Assembly: GCF_004332155.1 (NCBI RefSeq)
Contig: NZ_SJDV01000003.1
Coordinates: 434,001 to 498,000, forward strand
From: Gramella sp. KN1008
GTDB lineage: Bacteria; Bacteroidota; Bacteroidia; Flavobacteriales; Flavobacteriaceae
Direction of reading: 5' to 3'
DNA length: 64,000 nucleotides
Below the pieces are notes generated by a model that ran no database searches, was not told the DNA's origin, and saw nothing but the letters and a program-made list of their open reading frames with translations. Every line of letters starts with the position of its first letter. Positions within the stretch are counted from its first letter, which is position 1. The position numbers and the translations under genes were made by a program. Below, in pieces: positions 1 to 8,866 of the stretch.

Positions 1-1
1 T

Positions 2-67
2 GATGAATTACATGAACTTATTGGAGCACAAGCTTATCACGGAAAATATATTGTAACGGAGATATAA
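2..67 (+). CDS. C-terminal 21 codons of an unidentified gene cut by the window edge
   Basis: Frame 2 is open from the first base and reads 21 residues ending GKYIVTEI before a TAA at 65-67. The segment looks like real coding sequence because it is compositionally ordinary and ends just before a decayed gene, but it is too short to place. An ending of the form GK-hydrophobic-EI occurs in medium-chain zinc dehydrogenases, among others, so that is one guess only. Nothing upstream is visible. Confidence 0.35.
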   Translation, partial: DELHELIGAQAYHGKYIVTEI

Positions 68-115
68 GTATAGAGGTTTGAGTTTAATGTTATTAAGCAG
101 GAATGTTTAGTATAA

Positions 116-364
116 GAGTCGGCAGATGGGCTTGAAAGTAAATACCATTCTTTAATTCTAGGAACAGGCAGCCAGATGTGGAGTGAATGGATCCCATTTG
201 TAGCCGAGATGGAAAGATAGATATTTCCAAGGCTGGCAGCATATGCTGAAGTGGGCTATACCCCTGTAAAAAATAAGAACTTTGAAAGGTTTCAAACTTC
301 TCTTGAGAAATTTCAGGAAAGTTGGGCTTTGCAGGGAATTAACTTTTATGAGTCAAAAGCTTAA
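116..364 (+). pseudogene. Remnant of a GH20 beta-N-acetylhexosaminidase C-terminus with an internal stop
   Basis: The frame starting at 116 reads ...LILGTGSQMWSEWIPFV..., a TAG at 218-220, then IFPRLAAYAEVGYTP...NFERFQ... up to TAA at 362-364. The order ILG-x-x-x-x-W-x-E-(W/Y)-I, then FPR-x-x-A-x-AE-x-x-(W/Y)-(S/T), then (F)xxRF is the conserved C-terminal part of the GH20 barrel in Bacteroidota hexosaminidases. The frame is closed upstream by a TAA at 113-115 and no catalytic Asp-Glu pair is present, so only the end of the gene survives. The internal TAG is one substitution from CAG. It is best read as debris from a lost glycan-degradation gene in front of the uronate operon. A sequencing error at 218 would not rescue the missing N-terminus. 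Confidence 0.7.
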
Positions 365-501
365 TGTTTTTAAACACTCGAGAATTATACAGGCTTGCCC
401 ATATTCTAAATTGAAGGTTGTTATCGTAATAAACAAGAAAGAGGAATATCTTTTTAAAAAAACTTGGATCAATTTTTAATTCTTACTAAAAACATAAATA
501 A

Positions 502-1542
502 ATGAAGAAAGTAGTGACATTTGGAGAGATCATGATGCGTCTTGCTCCAGCAGAACATCTCAGGTTTTCTCAGGCCAGTAATTTTGATGTGGTATATGGT
601 GGAGGTGAGTCAAATGTAGCTGTGTCCCTTGCAAATTATGGAGTATCTATAGATTTTGTAACCCGTCTTCCAAAAAATGACATTGGAGAATGTGCATTGA
701 TGGAGTTACGAAAAAGAAATGTGGGCGTTGATAATATCATCTACGGTGGAGACCGCCTGGGGATTTATTTTCTAGAAACGGGTGCTGTTAGCCGAGGAAG
801 TAAAGTAGTTTATGACCGGGCACATTCTGCTATGGCTCAGATTGAAAAGGGAATGGTAGATTGGAAAAAGGTATTTGAAGATGCCGATTGGTTTCACTGG
901 ACAGGAATCACTCCTGCTATTTCACAAGGAGCAGCAGATGCATGTCTGGAAGCTGTCAAGGTAGCCCGTGAAATGGGGGTAACCATTTCTACAGATCTTA
1001 ATTACAGAGCAAAATTGTGGAAATATGGAGTAGAACCTGAGACTATCATGACCGAACTAACTTCTTATTGTGATATTATTTTGGGCAATGAAGAAGATGC
1101 AGAGAAACACTTTGGGATCAAACCAGAGGGACTGGACATAACTACTCAGGGTAAGCATGTCAAAGCGGAAGCCTTTTTATCTGTATGTGAGCAAATGATG
1201 AAGAAATTTCCAAATGCCAAAAAAGTGATTACCACATTGAGGGGCTCTATTTCAGCATCTCATAATACCTGGGCGGGAGTTCTTTACGACGGTGAAACAA
1301 TGTTCAAGTCTCCTGTATATGACATCACCCATATAGTTGATAGAGTTGGAGGAGGAGATTCTTTTATGGCAGGTTTAATTTATGGACTGTTAAACTTTTC
1401 TGGTGATGACCAGGCTGCCTTGAATTTTGCAGTTGCTGCGTCAGCCTTAAAGCATACAATTAAGGGAGATGCGAACTTGGTAAGTGTGGATGAAGTGAAA
1501 AAACTAATGAGTGGAGATGCCTCTGGCCGTGTTGTACGATAA
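502..1542 (+). CDS. kdgK: 2-dehydro-3-deoxygluconokinase (KDG kinase, PfkB family)
   Basis: It phosphorylates 2-keto-3-deoxygluconate with ATP to KDPG, the step before aldol cleavage in hexuronate catabolism; cytosolic. The 346 residues carry the PfkB/ribokinase N-terminal glycine motif (YGGGESNVAVSLA) and the C-terminal signature DRVGGGDSFMAG, with the catalytic base predicted at Asp286. Length and the opening KKVVTFGEIMMRL match the Bacteroidota KDG kinases. The ATG at 502 follows an A/T-rich leader without a Shine-Dalgarno sequence, which is normal for the phylum. It is the first gene of a same-strand run of five with short gaps (17 bp to the aldolase), and all its neighbours act on hexuronate intermediates, which favours KDG over fructose or ribose as substrate. 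No promoter or operator could be assigned in the 137 bp between the GH20 remnant and this start. Confidence 0.9.
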   Translation: MKKVVTFGEIMMRLAPAEHLRFSQASNFDVVYGGGESNVAVSLANYGVSIDFVTRLPKNDIGECALMELRKRNVGVDNIIYGGDRLGIYFLETGAVSRGSKVVYDRAHSAMAQIEKGMVDWKKVFEDADWFHWTGITPAISQGAADACLEAVKVAREMGVTISTDLNYRAKLWKYGVEPETIMTELTSYCDIILGNEEDAEKHFGIKPEGLDITTQGKHVKAEAFLSVCEQMMKKFPNAKKVITTLRGSISASHNTWAGVLYDGETMFKSPVYDITHIVDRVGGGDSFMAGLIYGLLNFSGDDQAALNFAVAASALKHTIKGDANLVSVDEVKKLMSGDASGRVVR

Positions 1543-1559
1543 TTATTAAATTAAAAAAA

Positions 1560-2228
1560 ATGGCTCGATATTCAAGATTAGAAGTTGCTTCAGTGATGGA
1601 AAAGGATGGGCTTGTCCCTTTATTCTTTCATCCTGATTTAGCATTGGGAAAGAAGATTTTAAAAGCCTGTTATGACGGTGGTGGCCGTATACTGGAATTT
1701 ACAAGTAGGGGAGATTTTGCTTTCGAAATCTTTCGGGAATTAAATAAATATGCTCTTGAGGAATTGCCGGGAATGATATTAGGGGTGGGATCTGTAACCG
1801 ATGCGGCAGCAGCCTCATTATATATGCAAATGGGGGCAAATTTTATTGTGACCCCTGTTTTTCGGGAAGATATAGCAATTGTCTGTAACAGAAGAAAGGT
1901 GCTCTGGTCTCCCGGGTGTGGATCTCTTACTGAAATCTCACGTGCTGAGGAATTGGGCTGCGAAATAGTGAAGTTATTCCCAGGTGGTACCTATGGCGCT
2001 CAGTTCGTAAAAGCTATTAAAGGTCCTTGCCCATGGACCAAGATTATGCCTACTGGCGGAGTTTCGCCTAGTGAAGCAAATTTAAGAGAATGGTTCGAGG
2101 CGGGAGTGACCTGTGTAGGAATGGGGTCAAAGTTAATTTCCAAAGATATACTAGAGAATGAAGATTTTGGCCGCTTAGAAACAACAGTGAGAAAAACTTT
2201 GACTTTGATCAAAAGTTTGAAACAATAA
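1560..2228 (+). CDS. eda: KDPG aldolase (2-dehydro-3-deoxyphosphogluconate aldolase)
   Basis: Class I aldolase that splits KDPG into pyruvate and glyceraldehyde-3-phosphate. The Schiff-base lysine is predicted at Lys138 in EIVKLFPGG, and the proton-shuttling glutamate at Glu46 in RILEFTSR; the phosphate-binding MPTGGVSP follows near residue 162. At 222 residues it is slightly longer than the E. coli enzyme (213) because of a short N-terminal extension usual in Bacteroidota. It lies 17 bp after the KDG kinase and 18 bp before the SDR gene, so translational coupling or at least co-transcription is likely. A role on the related KDPGal substrate cannot be excluded from sequence alone. Confidence 0.9.
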   Translation: MARYSRLEVASVMEKDGLVPLFFHPDLALGKKILKACYDGGGRILEFTSRGDFAFEIFRELNKYALEELPGMILGVGSVTDAAAASLYMQMGANFIVTPVFREDIAIVCNRRKVLWSPGCGSLTEISRAEELGCEIVKLFPGGTYGAQFVKAIKGPCPWTKIMPTGGVSPSEANLREWFEAGVTCVGMGSKLISKDILENEDFGRLETTVRKTLTLIKSLKQ

Positions 2229-2246
2229 GTATTTAAAAAAACATAT

Positions 2247-3095
2247 ATGGGACCAAAGTATACAGAATTAAAGGATAAAGTCGTTGTGATAACCGGGGGC
2301 GGAGGAGTATTAGGCCGTACTTTTGCCGAAGCTTTGGCAGAACAGGGAGCAAAATTGGCTATTCTGGATATTAATCTTGATGCTGCCATGGCTGTGGCTT
2401 CCAAAATTGAAGAAAGTGGAGGAGAAGCAAGAGGTTTTGAGGTAAATGTACTCGACAAAAAAAGTTTACAACAGGCACATCTTAAAATAAAGAAACAACT
2501 GGGACCCTGCGATATTCTTCTCAATGGTGCAGGAGGAAACCATCCTAAAGGAACGACTTCCAAAACTCACCTTTTTGAGGAGGATATTAGGGATGATGAA
2601 GAACTAAAGACTTTTTTTGATTTGGATTACGATAGTGTTCAATTCGTTTTCAACTTAAATTTTCTCGGCACTTTACTTCCTACTCAAATTTTCGCCAAAG
2701 ATATGATTGGAAGAAAAGGATGTTCGGTGATCAATATTTCTTCAATGAATGCTTATACGCCTCTTACCAAAATTCCTGCCTACAGTGGTGCAAAAGCGGC
2801 TGTAAGTAACTTCACTCAGTGGCTGGCTGTTCATTTTTCTAAGGTAAACATTCGGGTAAACGCACTGGCACCTGGCTTTTTTCTTACAGAACAAAACCGC
2901 AGTTTGCTCACCGATGAAAACGGCGAACTTACAGAGAGAGGAAGTACTATTATTGAGCATACACCGATGGGTAGATTTGGAGAACCCGAAGATCTTCAGG
3001 GGACTTTACTATGGCTTTGCAGTAACGGATCTAAATTCGTTACAGGAATTATTGTTCCTGTAGATGGCGGTTTCAGCAGCTTTAGCGGAGTATAA
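2247..3095 (+). CDS. SDR-family oxidoreductase, probable D-fructuronate reductase / D-mannonate oxidoreductase
   Basis: Short-chain dehydrogenase of 282 residues. The nucleotide-binding motif is TGGGGVLGR near residue 13, the usual NNAG appears as NGAGG near residue 92, and the catalytic pair is Tyr179-x3-Lys183 in YSGAKAAV. It is longer than a minimal SDR because of an insertion of about 35 residues after NGAGG ([13 protein letters not shown]...), a feature of the SDR group that replaces the unrelated UxuB protein in many Bacteroidota. The next gene is mannonate dehydratase, so reduction of fructuronate to mannonate is the natural job. The alternative is reduction of 4-deoxy-5-hexulose uronate (from alginate or pectin) to KDG, but no lyase or KdgF gene is in view, which makes that less likely. 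Confidence 0.75.
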   Translation: MGPKYTELKDKVVVITGGGGVLGRTFAEALAEQGAKLAILDINLDAAMAVASKIEESGGEARGFEVNVLDKKSLQQAHLKIKKQLGPCDILLNGAGGNHPKGTTSKTHLFEEDIRDDEELKTFFDLDYDSVQFVFNLNFLGTLLPTQIFAKDMIGRKGCSVINISSMNAYTPLTKIPAYSGAKAAVSNFTQWLAVHFSKVNIRVNALAPGFFLTEQNRSLLTDENGELTERGSTIIEHTPMGRFGEPEDLQGTLLWLCSNGSKFVTGIIVPVDGGFSSFSGV

Positions 3096-3118
3096 CACAA
3101 CGATTTAAAACGATATTT

Positions 3119-4300
3119 ATGGCATTAGAACAAACCTGGAGATGGTATGGACCCAAAGACACGGTTAGTCTTCAGGATATAAAACAAGCGGGTGCTACAG
3201 GGGTTGTTACCGCCTTACATCATATTCCCAATGGTGAAGTTTGGACTATCGAAGAAATTGATAAGCGAAAACAGGAGATAGAAGCTTCCGGTTTAACCTG
3301 GTCAGTTGTTGAAAGTATTCCTGTGCATGAAGATATTAAAAAGAGAACGGGTGAATTTCAGAACTATATAAATAATTATAAACAAAGTATCAAAAATTTG
3401 GGCAGCTGCGGAATTGATACTGTGTGTTATAATTTTATGCCGGTGCTTGACTGGACCCGTACAGATCTTGCCTATGAGATGCCTGATGGCTCCCGGGCAT
3501 TGCGATTTGATGCCGCCCAGTTTGCCGCCTTCGAATTATTTCTTTTGAAAAGGCCCGGCGCCGAAGAAATATATTCTGAGAAACAAAAACAAGCAGCGAT
3601 AGCAGCCTTGGATAAATTATCTCAACAGGAAAAAGATCTGTTGGTGAATAATATTATTGCGGGTTTACCGGGAGCTGAAGAAGGATATACTCTGGATCGG
3701 TTCCAGGTTGTTCTTGATGAATATAGGAATATAGGTGAGCAAGAGCTTAGAGAAAATCTTTATGCATTTCTAAGGGAAATAATTCCAACAGCTGAAGAAT
3801 CAGGAGTGCTTATGGCCATCCACCCAGATGATCCTCCATTCCCTATATTAGGTCTCCCCAGGGTTGTAAGTACAGAAAATGATGCAAAACAGTTATTAGA
3901 AGCTGTAAATAGCCCGAACAACGGTCTTTGTTTTTGTACTGGTTCCTTTGGAGTATTAGAAGAGAATGATTTACCAGGAATGATCGAAAGACTCGGTAGT
4001 CGTATCAATTTTATTCATCTTAGGAGTACACGTAGGGATGCTGAAGGCAATTTTTATGAAGCAGATCATTTAGATGGTGATGTAGATATGTATGCCGTAA
4101 TAAAGGGGCTAATCAATGAACAACAAAATAGGATTTCCACCGGAAGAAAAGATCATAGGCTGCCTATGCGACCTGATCATGGGCATCAGATGCTGGATGA
4201 CCTTAAAAAATATACCAACCCGGGCTACTCAGCCATTGGAAGGTTACGAGGTCTCGCCGAGTTGCGAGGGCTGCAATTAGGAATTGAACGGAGTATATAG
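3119..4300 (+). CDS. uxuA: D-mannonate dehydratase
   Basis: Converts D-mannonate to 2-keto-3-deoxygluconate with Mn2+ or Fe2+, feeding KdgK. The 393 residues are collinear with the UxuA family. They open with TWRWYGPKD and GVVTALHH, contain the metal-binding stretch AIHPDDPP(F)PILGLPR, then [17 protein letters not shown], and the C-terminal [12 protein letters not shown] that supplies another His/Asp pair. It is full length (E. coli UxuA is 394). It lies 23 bp after the SDR gene and 41 bp before the Gfo/Idh gene. The glucuronate isomerase UxaC that would start the pathway is not in the window. Confidence 0.95.
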   Translation: MALEQTWRWYGPKDTVSLQDIKQAGATGVVTALHHIPNGEVWTIEEIDKRKQEIEASGLTWSVVESIPVHEDIKKRTGEFQNYINNYKQSIKNLGSCGIDTVCYNFMPVLDWTRTDLAYEMPDGSRALRFDAAQFAAFELFLLKRPGAEEIYSEKQKQAAIAALDKLSQQEKDLLVNNIIAGLPGAEEGYTLDRFQVVLDEYRNIGEQELRENLYAFLREIIPTAEESGVLMAIHPDDPPFPILGLPRVVSTENDAKQLLEAVNSPNNGLCFCTGSFGVLEENDLPGMIERLGSRINFIHLRSTRRDAEGNFYEADHLDGDVDMYAVIKGLINEQQNRISTGRKDHRLPMRPDHGHQMLDDLKKYTNPGYSAIGRLRGLAELRGLQLGIERSI

Positions 4301-4341
4301 ATAACTTATATATACATAAACCATTTCAGAATGGAGTAGCT

Positions 4342-5316
4342 ATGGAAAAAGTAAGCTGGGGTATCATAGGGTGTGGTGCTGTCGCCGAACAGAAAAGCGG
4401 TCCCGCATTTCAGAAATCTGTCAATTCAAGCTTGCTGGCGGTCATGCGTAGGAATTCAGACAAAGCAAAAGACTTTGCCCGAAGACATGGGGTAGCCTTG
4501 TGGTATGATAATGCGGATGATTTATTAAATAATTCTGAGATTAGTGCAGTATATATAGCAACACCTCCGGTTAGCCATCTTGAGTTAACCTTGAAAGCCA
4601 TAAAAGCCGGTAAGAATATTTATCTTGAAAAACCCATGGCCCTTAATAAGGAGGAAGCGAATATTATCTTGGAGGCATTAAAAAATAGTCCTGTGAAGCT
4701 CACTCTAGCCCATTACAGGCGAAAACTACCTGTTTTTAGAAAGGTATTTGAACTTCTGAATAAGCAAGTTATTGGAGATGTTAGGTTTGTTGATATTCGG
4801 ATTTTACAATCCCAAAAATCTCAAAATGGTAATAGTTTGGAGGAAAACTGGAGGGTGAATCCTAAAGTGTCAGGAGGAGGCTACTTCCACGATTTAGCAC
4901 CCCATCACCTGGATTTAATGCTTCATTTTTTTGGTGATTTTGATCAAGCTCAGGGATTTTCGGACAATCAGTCACACAATTACAAGGCAAAGGATATTGT
5001 TAATGGAATAGCTACTTTCACAAACGGGGTTCATTTAAGAGGAATTTGGAATTTTAATGTTTCAGAAATGCATGAAAAGGATCAATGCATCATATATGGC
5101 AGTAAAGGTTCCATAGAATTTTCATTTTTTGGTAACAAGGTTATTGTTAAAGGGGTAAATTCTAATGCAACTTTTTCTTTTGAACAAATTCCCCATGTTC
5201 AGCAACCTATGGTAGAAGCAACGGTTAAGTATTTTTTAGGAGAGGAAAGAATCAATCCTTGTTCTGCGGAAGAGGGATTAAAAACCTTAGAAATCGTAGA
5301 TATTTTTAGTCGTTAA
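4342..5316 (+). CDS. Gfo/Idh/MocA family NAD(P)-dependent oxidoreductase
   Basis: A 324-residue protein with an N-terminal Rossmann motif (GIIGCGAVAE, residues 7-16), the family motif EKPMAL near residue 96 that contributes the catalytic lysine, and a C-terminal beta-sheet domain containing GGGYFHDLAPHHLDL, whose histidine is the usual general acid/base. Substrates of the family are cyclic sugars or sugar acids. As the last gene of the uronate run it may oxidise or reduce a uronic-acid derivative or a disaccharide breakdown product, but the specific substrate cannot be read. The start is fixed by a stop only 7 bp upstream. It could be a later addition to the operon, since homologues occur in many contexts. 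Confidence 0.85.
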   Translation: MEKVSWGIIGCGAVAEQKSGPAFQKSVNSSLLAVMRRNSDKAKDFARRHGVALWYDNADDLLNNSEISAVYIATPPVSHLELTLKAIKAGKNIYLEKPMALNKEEANIILEALKNSPVKLTLAHYRRKLPVFRKVFELLNKQVIGDVRFVDIRILQSQKSQNGNSLEENWRVNPKVSGGGYFHDLAPHHLDLMLHFFGDFDQAQGFSDNQSHNYKAKDIVNGIATFTNGVHLRGIWNFNVSEMHEKDQCIIYGSKGSIEFSFFGNKVIVKGVNSNATFSFEQIPHVQQPMVEATVKYFLGEERINPCSAEEGLKTLEIVDIFSR

Positions 5317-5667
5317 AGGGTACGAACCCATGAAATTTTTCACTTGCAACGGTTCAATTTCTTTCCGGAAGGGTTTACTCCAGTCACTATTAATTTTGAC
5401 ATACCTTGTGAATTTCTGTAAGGTATAGCTATAGATATCCTTATTTTTTAGAGCAGCTGTTCATTAGGATAAATATTTTCGAGAATGTTTTATTTAAAGG
5501 TTTAATAAGAGGAAAATTATAATTGATTCGCATAAGTGGCTTTTCGAAAAAGATTTTAATATCCTGGCAAGAAAAGGGTCTGTATTTATTTTTTTGTTGG
5601 CTTTTGTGATTTAATTTTTAGAGAATTACCCGATCAGTTTTATATTTGCTGCCCCATCTCCCTAAGT
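5317..5667 (+). other. Intergenic region between the uronate operon and the envelope cluster
   Basis: These 351 bp are AT-rich and hold no convincing gene. In the same frame as the stop of the preceding oxidoreductase there is a further open stretch to a TAA at 5419-5421 that reads as plausible protein (…FNFFPEGFTPVTINF…). It could be a gene remnant but matches nothing I recognise. No strong hairpin with a T-run was found for the uronate operon. Confidence 0.4.
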
Positions 5668-7695
5668 ATGAGATTCAAAAAATCACAATTGCTAAAGAAG
5701 CTCGAAAAGTCCAGTATTACTTTTGCTCTTCTATCTATTATATTTCTTGTTTTTCTTCTACTTACCAGTCTGATAGAAGTATCACTGGCCGAGCTAAATC
5801 ATAATTTAAACAGTAGTTTCATCAGTTTGCTTGGATGGAGTATTCTTGAGGATATAAGATTCTTCCTTACCTGGATGCTGCCGGCTTATCTTATATATCT
5901 TCTATTGTCACTTCTGTCTCCTAAATTTGCCAGAGGCCTTTATATAGTTGTTTTTATATTATTCTATCTCATTCAGTTTTCGCTTCTTTTTTATTTCAAT
6001 ACGACCCTGGTAATGCTTGGGAGTGATCTTTTTGGCTATTCCATTCAGGAAATTACACAAACACTTGGAGCTTCAGATAGCTTGGGCTGGGAGAAGATAC
6101 TTATATTTTCTATTGTCCTTGTGTTTCTGAGCTTTTTATTAGTGAGATTTTCCCCGAAGCCGAAGATGAAATGGCAGCTGTCTGTTTTACTGCCGGTTTT
6201 ATCCCTTTTATTTCTGCTTTTTGGATCCAGTGAAAGCCTGAATGCTTCAGAACTGTCATCAGATTTTGAAAGGAATCTGGTAAAGAATAAATCTGAGCAT
6301 TTCTATAATTCGGCATATTCCTACTTTAATCCTGATATTTATGAGGTTGATATTTATGCCGAAAGCTACCTGGGAGACCTCTCGGCCGAATATGCTAGTA
6401 TAGAGTCTTTTGAGTATGTTGATGAAGGGAGCTATCCTTTTCTTCGTAAGGAACTTAACCGAGATGTTCTTTCTCCATTTTTGGAGACAAAAGATGAAGC
6501 TCCGAATATTGTGATAATTGTGGTTGAAGGTCTGGGAAGAGCTTTTACCAATGAGGGAGCATATTTGGGTAATTTTACGCCTTTTCTCGACTCTCTCTCC
6601 ACTAAGAGTTTGTACTGGCCTAATTTTCTAAGCAACGGCGGTCGTACATTTGCCGTATTGCCCTCATTATTAGGTTCGCTCCCATTTGCAAAAAATGGGT
6701 TTATGGAAATGGGAGATAATATGCCAGATCAGTTATCGCTGCTTAATCTTCTTGGGCAGAATGGATATGAAACCTCCTTTTATCATGGCGGTAAATCCGG
6801 GTTTGATAATATGGGGGTATATCTAAAAAAGAACAATGCAGATCGTATAATTGATGAGGATGACTTTCCGAAAGCCTATAAAAAGATCCCCTCTAAGCTA
6901 AATGGCTTTAGTTGGGGGTATGGGGACAAGGAACTTTACAGGAACTATCTTGAAAAAAAGCAGTCGGCGTCCGGAAATTCTCCACAACTGGACGTTTTAC
7001 TAACTATTAGTACCCATGATCCTTTTTTTACCGATGACCCTGAAAGATATGACCGACTTTTCGAAGAAAGGTTGACTAAACTTGGATTCGATGAAGCAAA
7101 AAAGCAGGAGTACAGAAACTATAAAAAACAATATGCTACCATCCTTTACGCCGATGAGGCCCTTAAGAATTTTATGAATTCCTGGAAGGAACTGGATGAT
7201 TATGATAATACCATTTTTCTGATCACCGGGGATCACCGGATTCCTGAGATTCCCATGGCATCCAAGATCGACAGGTATCATGTTCCGCTCATACTTTACT
7301 CGCCGCTGTTAAAACGCACGGCAGAATTCAGGTCCGTTTCTTCTCATTTTGATGTAGCTCCCAGTCTGATTTCATTTCTGAAGACGAATTATAATTTACA
7401 AATCCCGACGGTAAATTCCTTCTTAGGTCAAGGACTTGATACCACAAGGAGCTTTCATAATTTCCATAAGATTCCTTTGATGCAGACAAAGACCGACTTA
7501 AGAGATTTCGTGATGGGTGAATACCATCTTAATGGCGAGGACCTCTACCGCCTCACACCAGACATGGCTGAAGAATCTGTTACAGATGAAGCAAAGAAAG
7601 AAGAACTGCTATATGCTTTTGATCAGTTCAAAAGAAAGAATGCCGAAATAATCAATGGTAAAAGAATGATCCCGGATTCCATTACCCAGAAGTAA
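5668..7695 (+). CDS. LTA synthase family sulfatase-fold phosphoglycerol (or phosphoethanolamine) transferase
   Basis: Membrane enzyme of 675 residues with about five N-terminal transmembrane helices (residues 15-190) followed by an extracytoplasmic alkaline-phosphatase/sulfatase-type domain. The expected metal/catalytic set of LtaS-like enzymes is present: Glu287 in VVEGLGR, the nucleophile Thr327 in GGRTFAVLPS, and Asp522-His523 in ITGDHRIPEIP. In Gram-negative bacteria such proteins decorate periplasmic glucans or polysaccharides with phosphoglycerol or phosphoethanolamine, rather than making lipoteichoic acid. It is convergent with the next gene (12 bp gap). The nearby YaiO barrel and processive GT2 synthase suggest that it modifies the polymer they make; the donor is unknown. 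Confidence 0.85.
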   Translation: MRFKKSQLLKKLEKSSITFALLSIIFLVFLLLTSLIEVSLAELNHNLNSSFISLLGWSILEDIRFFLTWMLPAYLIYLLLSLLSPKFARGLYIVVFILFYLIQFSLLFYFNTTLVMLGSDLFGYSIQEITQTLGASDSLGWEKILIFSIVLVFLSFLLVRFSPKPKMKWQLSVLLPVLSLLFLLFGSSESLNASELSSDFERNLVKNKSEHFYNSAYSYFNPDIYEVDIYAESYLGDLSAEYASIESFEYVDEGSYPFLRKELNRDVLSPFLETKDEAPNIVIIVVEGLGRAFTNEGAYLGNFTPFLDSLSTKSLYWPNFLSNGGRTFAVLPSLLGSLPFAKNGFMEMGDNMPDQLSLLNLLGQNGYETSFYHGGKSGFDNMGVYLKKNNADRIIDEDDFPKAYKKIPSKLNGFSWGYGDKELYRNYLEKKQSASGNSPQLDVLLTISTHDPFFTDDPERYDRLFEERLTKLGFDEAKKQEYRNYKKQYATILYADEALKNFMNSWKELDDYDNTIFLITGDHRIPEIPMASKIDRYHVPLILYSPLLKRTAEFRSVSSHFDVAPSLISFLKTNYNLQIPTVNSFLGQGLDTTRSFHNFHKIPLMQTKTDLRDFVMGEYHLNGEDLYRLTPDMAEESVTDEAKKEELLYAFDQFKRKNAEIINGKRMIPDSITQK

Positions 7696-7707
7696 CTGTG
7701 TAAGTAA

Positions 7708-8865
7708 TTACATCTTTTCATTATAATATTCATCAAGAATAGTGGTAAGCAGCGGTCTGTAGTAGTTCCAGAAAAAACTGCGCCGCTCTATTACACTGCG
7801 CTTATCATAAAAAAAGCCTTTAAAGAAGCCTATCCCTTTAAAATACGAACTGTTGAAGCTAACAGGGTTATCGGCAAAATCTCCCGAAAAATAGAAAAAA
7901 TCATAATCGGGTCCAGAATGATTCAGAACCGCGGGAAAACTCGAAGGTATACCAAATTCCTTTAATTGAGCCAGTCCCTTATCATTGGCGCTGATCTGAA
8001 ATCTTGAAACAGCTCTATTGATATTTTCATCCGGGACTATCACATCAAACCAGAAAGGATATTTAATTCTTTCAGGTAAAGAGAATTCATCCTGAAATTC
8101 TTCTGAAGTGATAATATAAGGCATAGAAATGTTTAAGTGCGTATCCTGTTCCAGTATCACTACCTGGTCATTATCGTTCACAAAGGCAATTCCCGATTTT
8201 TTAAAAGGCCAGGAACCGCCATGTGCGTTCTTGTAATTCCTGATAAGCCAGGCAGGAATTTCCTTATTCTCCCTGATATTAAGATTATCAAAATAACGTG
8301 CGGTCCAGCCCGTCCATTTCATTTTGAACATTTCCTCGAATTCCTTCCTGTTCCGGTATGCGGTAGGGGAGCCTATGGTATTGAATTCGGCTATTATTAG
8401 CTTATTCTTTTCCTTCATCTTTTGAAGAAGGTAGATGTCTTTATCACCAAGCCCGCCATATAAAATTCCCGAGCGCTCGTTCACGTCCCCTTTTTTAAAC
8501 CATTCATTATTGTAAATTCCGTAGGTATCTGTAAAGTATACCAGGTCTGCATCCTCACTCAACTGGTCAAGTTTAGGATAAGGAAATCGTTCCAGCCCTT
8601 TTAACTGGAAGTTTTCATTGTCTTCCGGAAAAAAACCAAAGTAATCCCGGCTTACTTCATAGGCTTTATCTGAAGTCTTCGTATACTTTTCATTATTTAG
8701 CACCCAGTTAAGGGAAATATGCTCCTGACCATTTTTTGTGAGTACGGTCTTGTCTATTATAGCTATTACCAGCCGGGTATTTGGCGTTATCATCCACGCC
8801 AGCCACATTAAAAGCGGAATGCTTATAACAATGATTATGAACCCCCAAAAGAGCTTCTTTCTCAT
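7708..8865 (-). CDS. Membrane-anchored protein of unknown function in the polysaccharide cluster
   Basis: I do not recognise the family. The 385 residues begin with a short basic stretch and one hydrophobic segment (residues 5-25), then a soluble domain that should lie in the periplasm. Visible motifs include DLVYFTDTYG near residue 106, GGLGDKDIYLLQ near 137, a central EFNTIGSPTAYRNR, GWTARYFDNL near 188 and a tryptophan/tyrosine-rich C-terminus. No nucleophile triad is obvious. The start codon lies one base after the stop of the YaiO gene, so the two are co-transcribed and probably act together. The arrangement (alternating strands, aromatic-rich loops) would suit a carbohydrate-binding or -processing domain, but that is only inference. 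Confidence 0.6.
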   Translation of the reverse strand: MRKKLFWGFIIIVISIPLLMWLAWMITPNTRLVIAIIDKTVLTKNGQEHISLNWVLNNEKYTKTSDKAYEVSRDYFGFFPEDNENFQLKGLERFPYPKLDQLSEDADLVYFTDTYGIYNNEWFKKGDVNERSGILYGGLGDKDIYLLQKMKEKNKLIIAEFNTIGSPTAYRNRKEFEEMFKMKWTGWTARYFDNLNIRENKEIPAWLIRNYKNAHGGSWPFKKSGIAFVNDNDQVVILEQDTHLNISMPYIITSEEFQDEFSLPERIKYPFWFDVIVPDENINRAVSRFQISANDKGLAQLKEFGIPSSFPAVLNHSGPDYDFFYFSGDFADNPVSFNSSYFKGIGFFKGFFYDKRSVIERRSFFWNYYRPLLTTILDEYYNEKM

Positions 8866-8866
8866 C

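Noticed and set aside
2000..2563. 187-codon open frame antisense to the KDPG aldolase and SDR genes
   Set aside because: It overlaps two genes with clear catalytic motifs, and its own translation has no recognisable pattern; a shadow frame.
5317..5421. Open stretch in frame after the stop of the Gfo/Idh/MocA gene, considered as a readthrough extension
   Set aside because: The oxidoreductase already has its normal length and C-terminus, and 35 extra codons match nothing; kept only as a remark in the intergenic entry.
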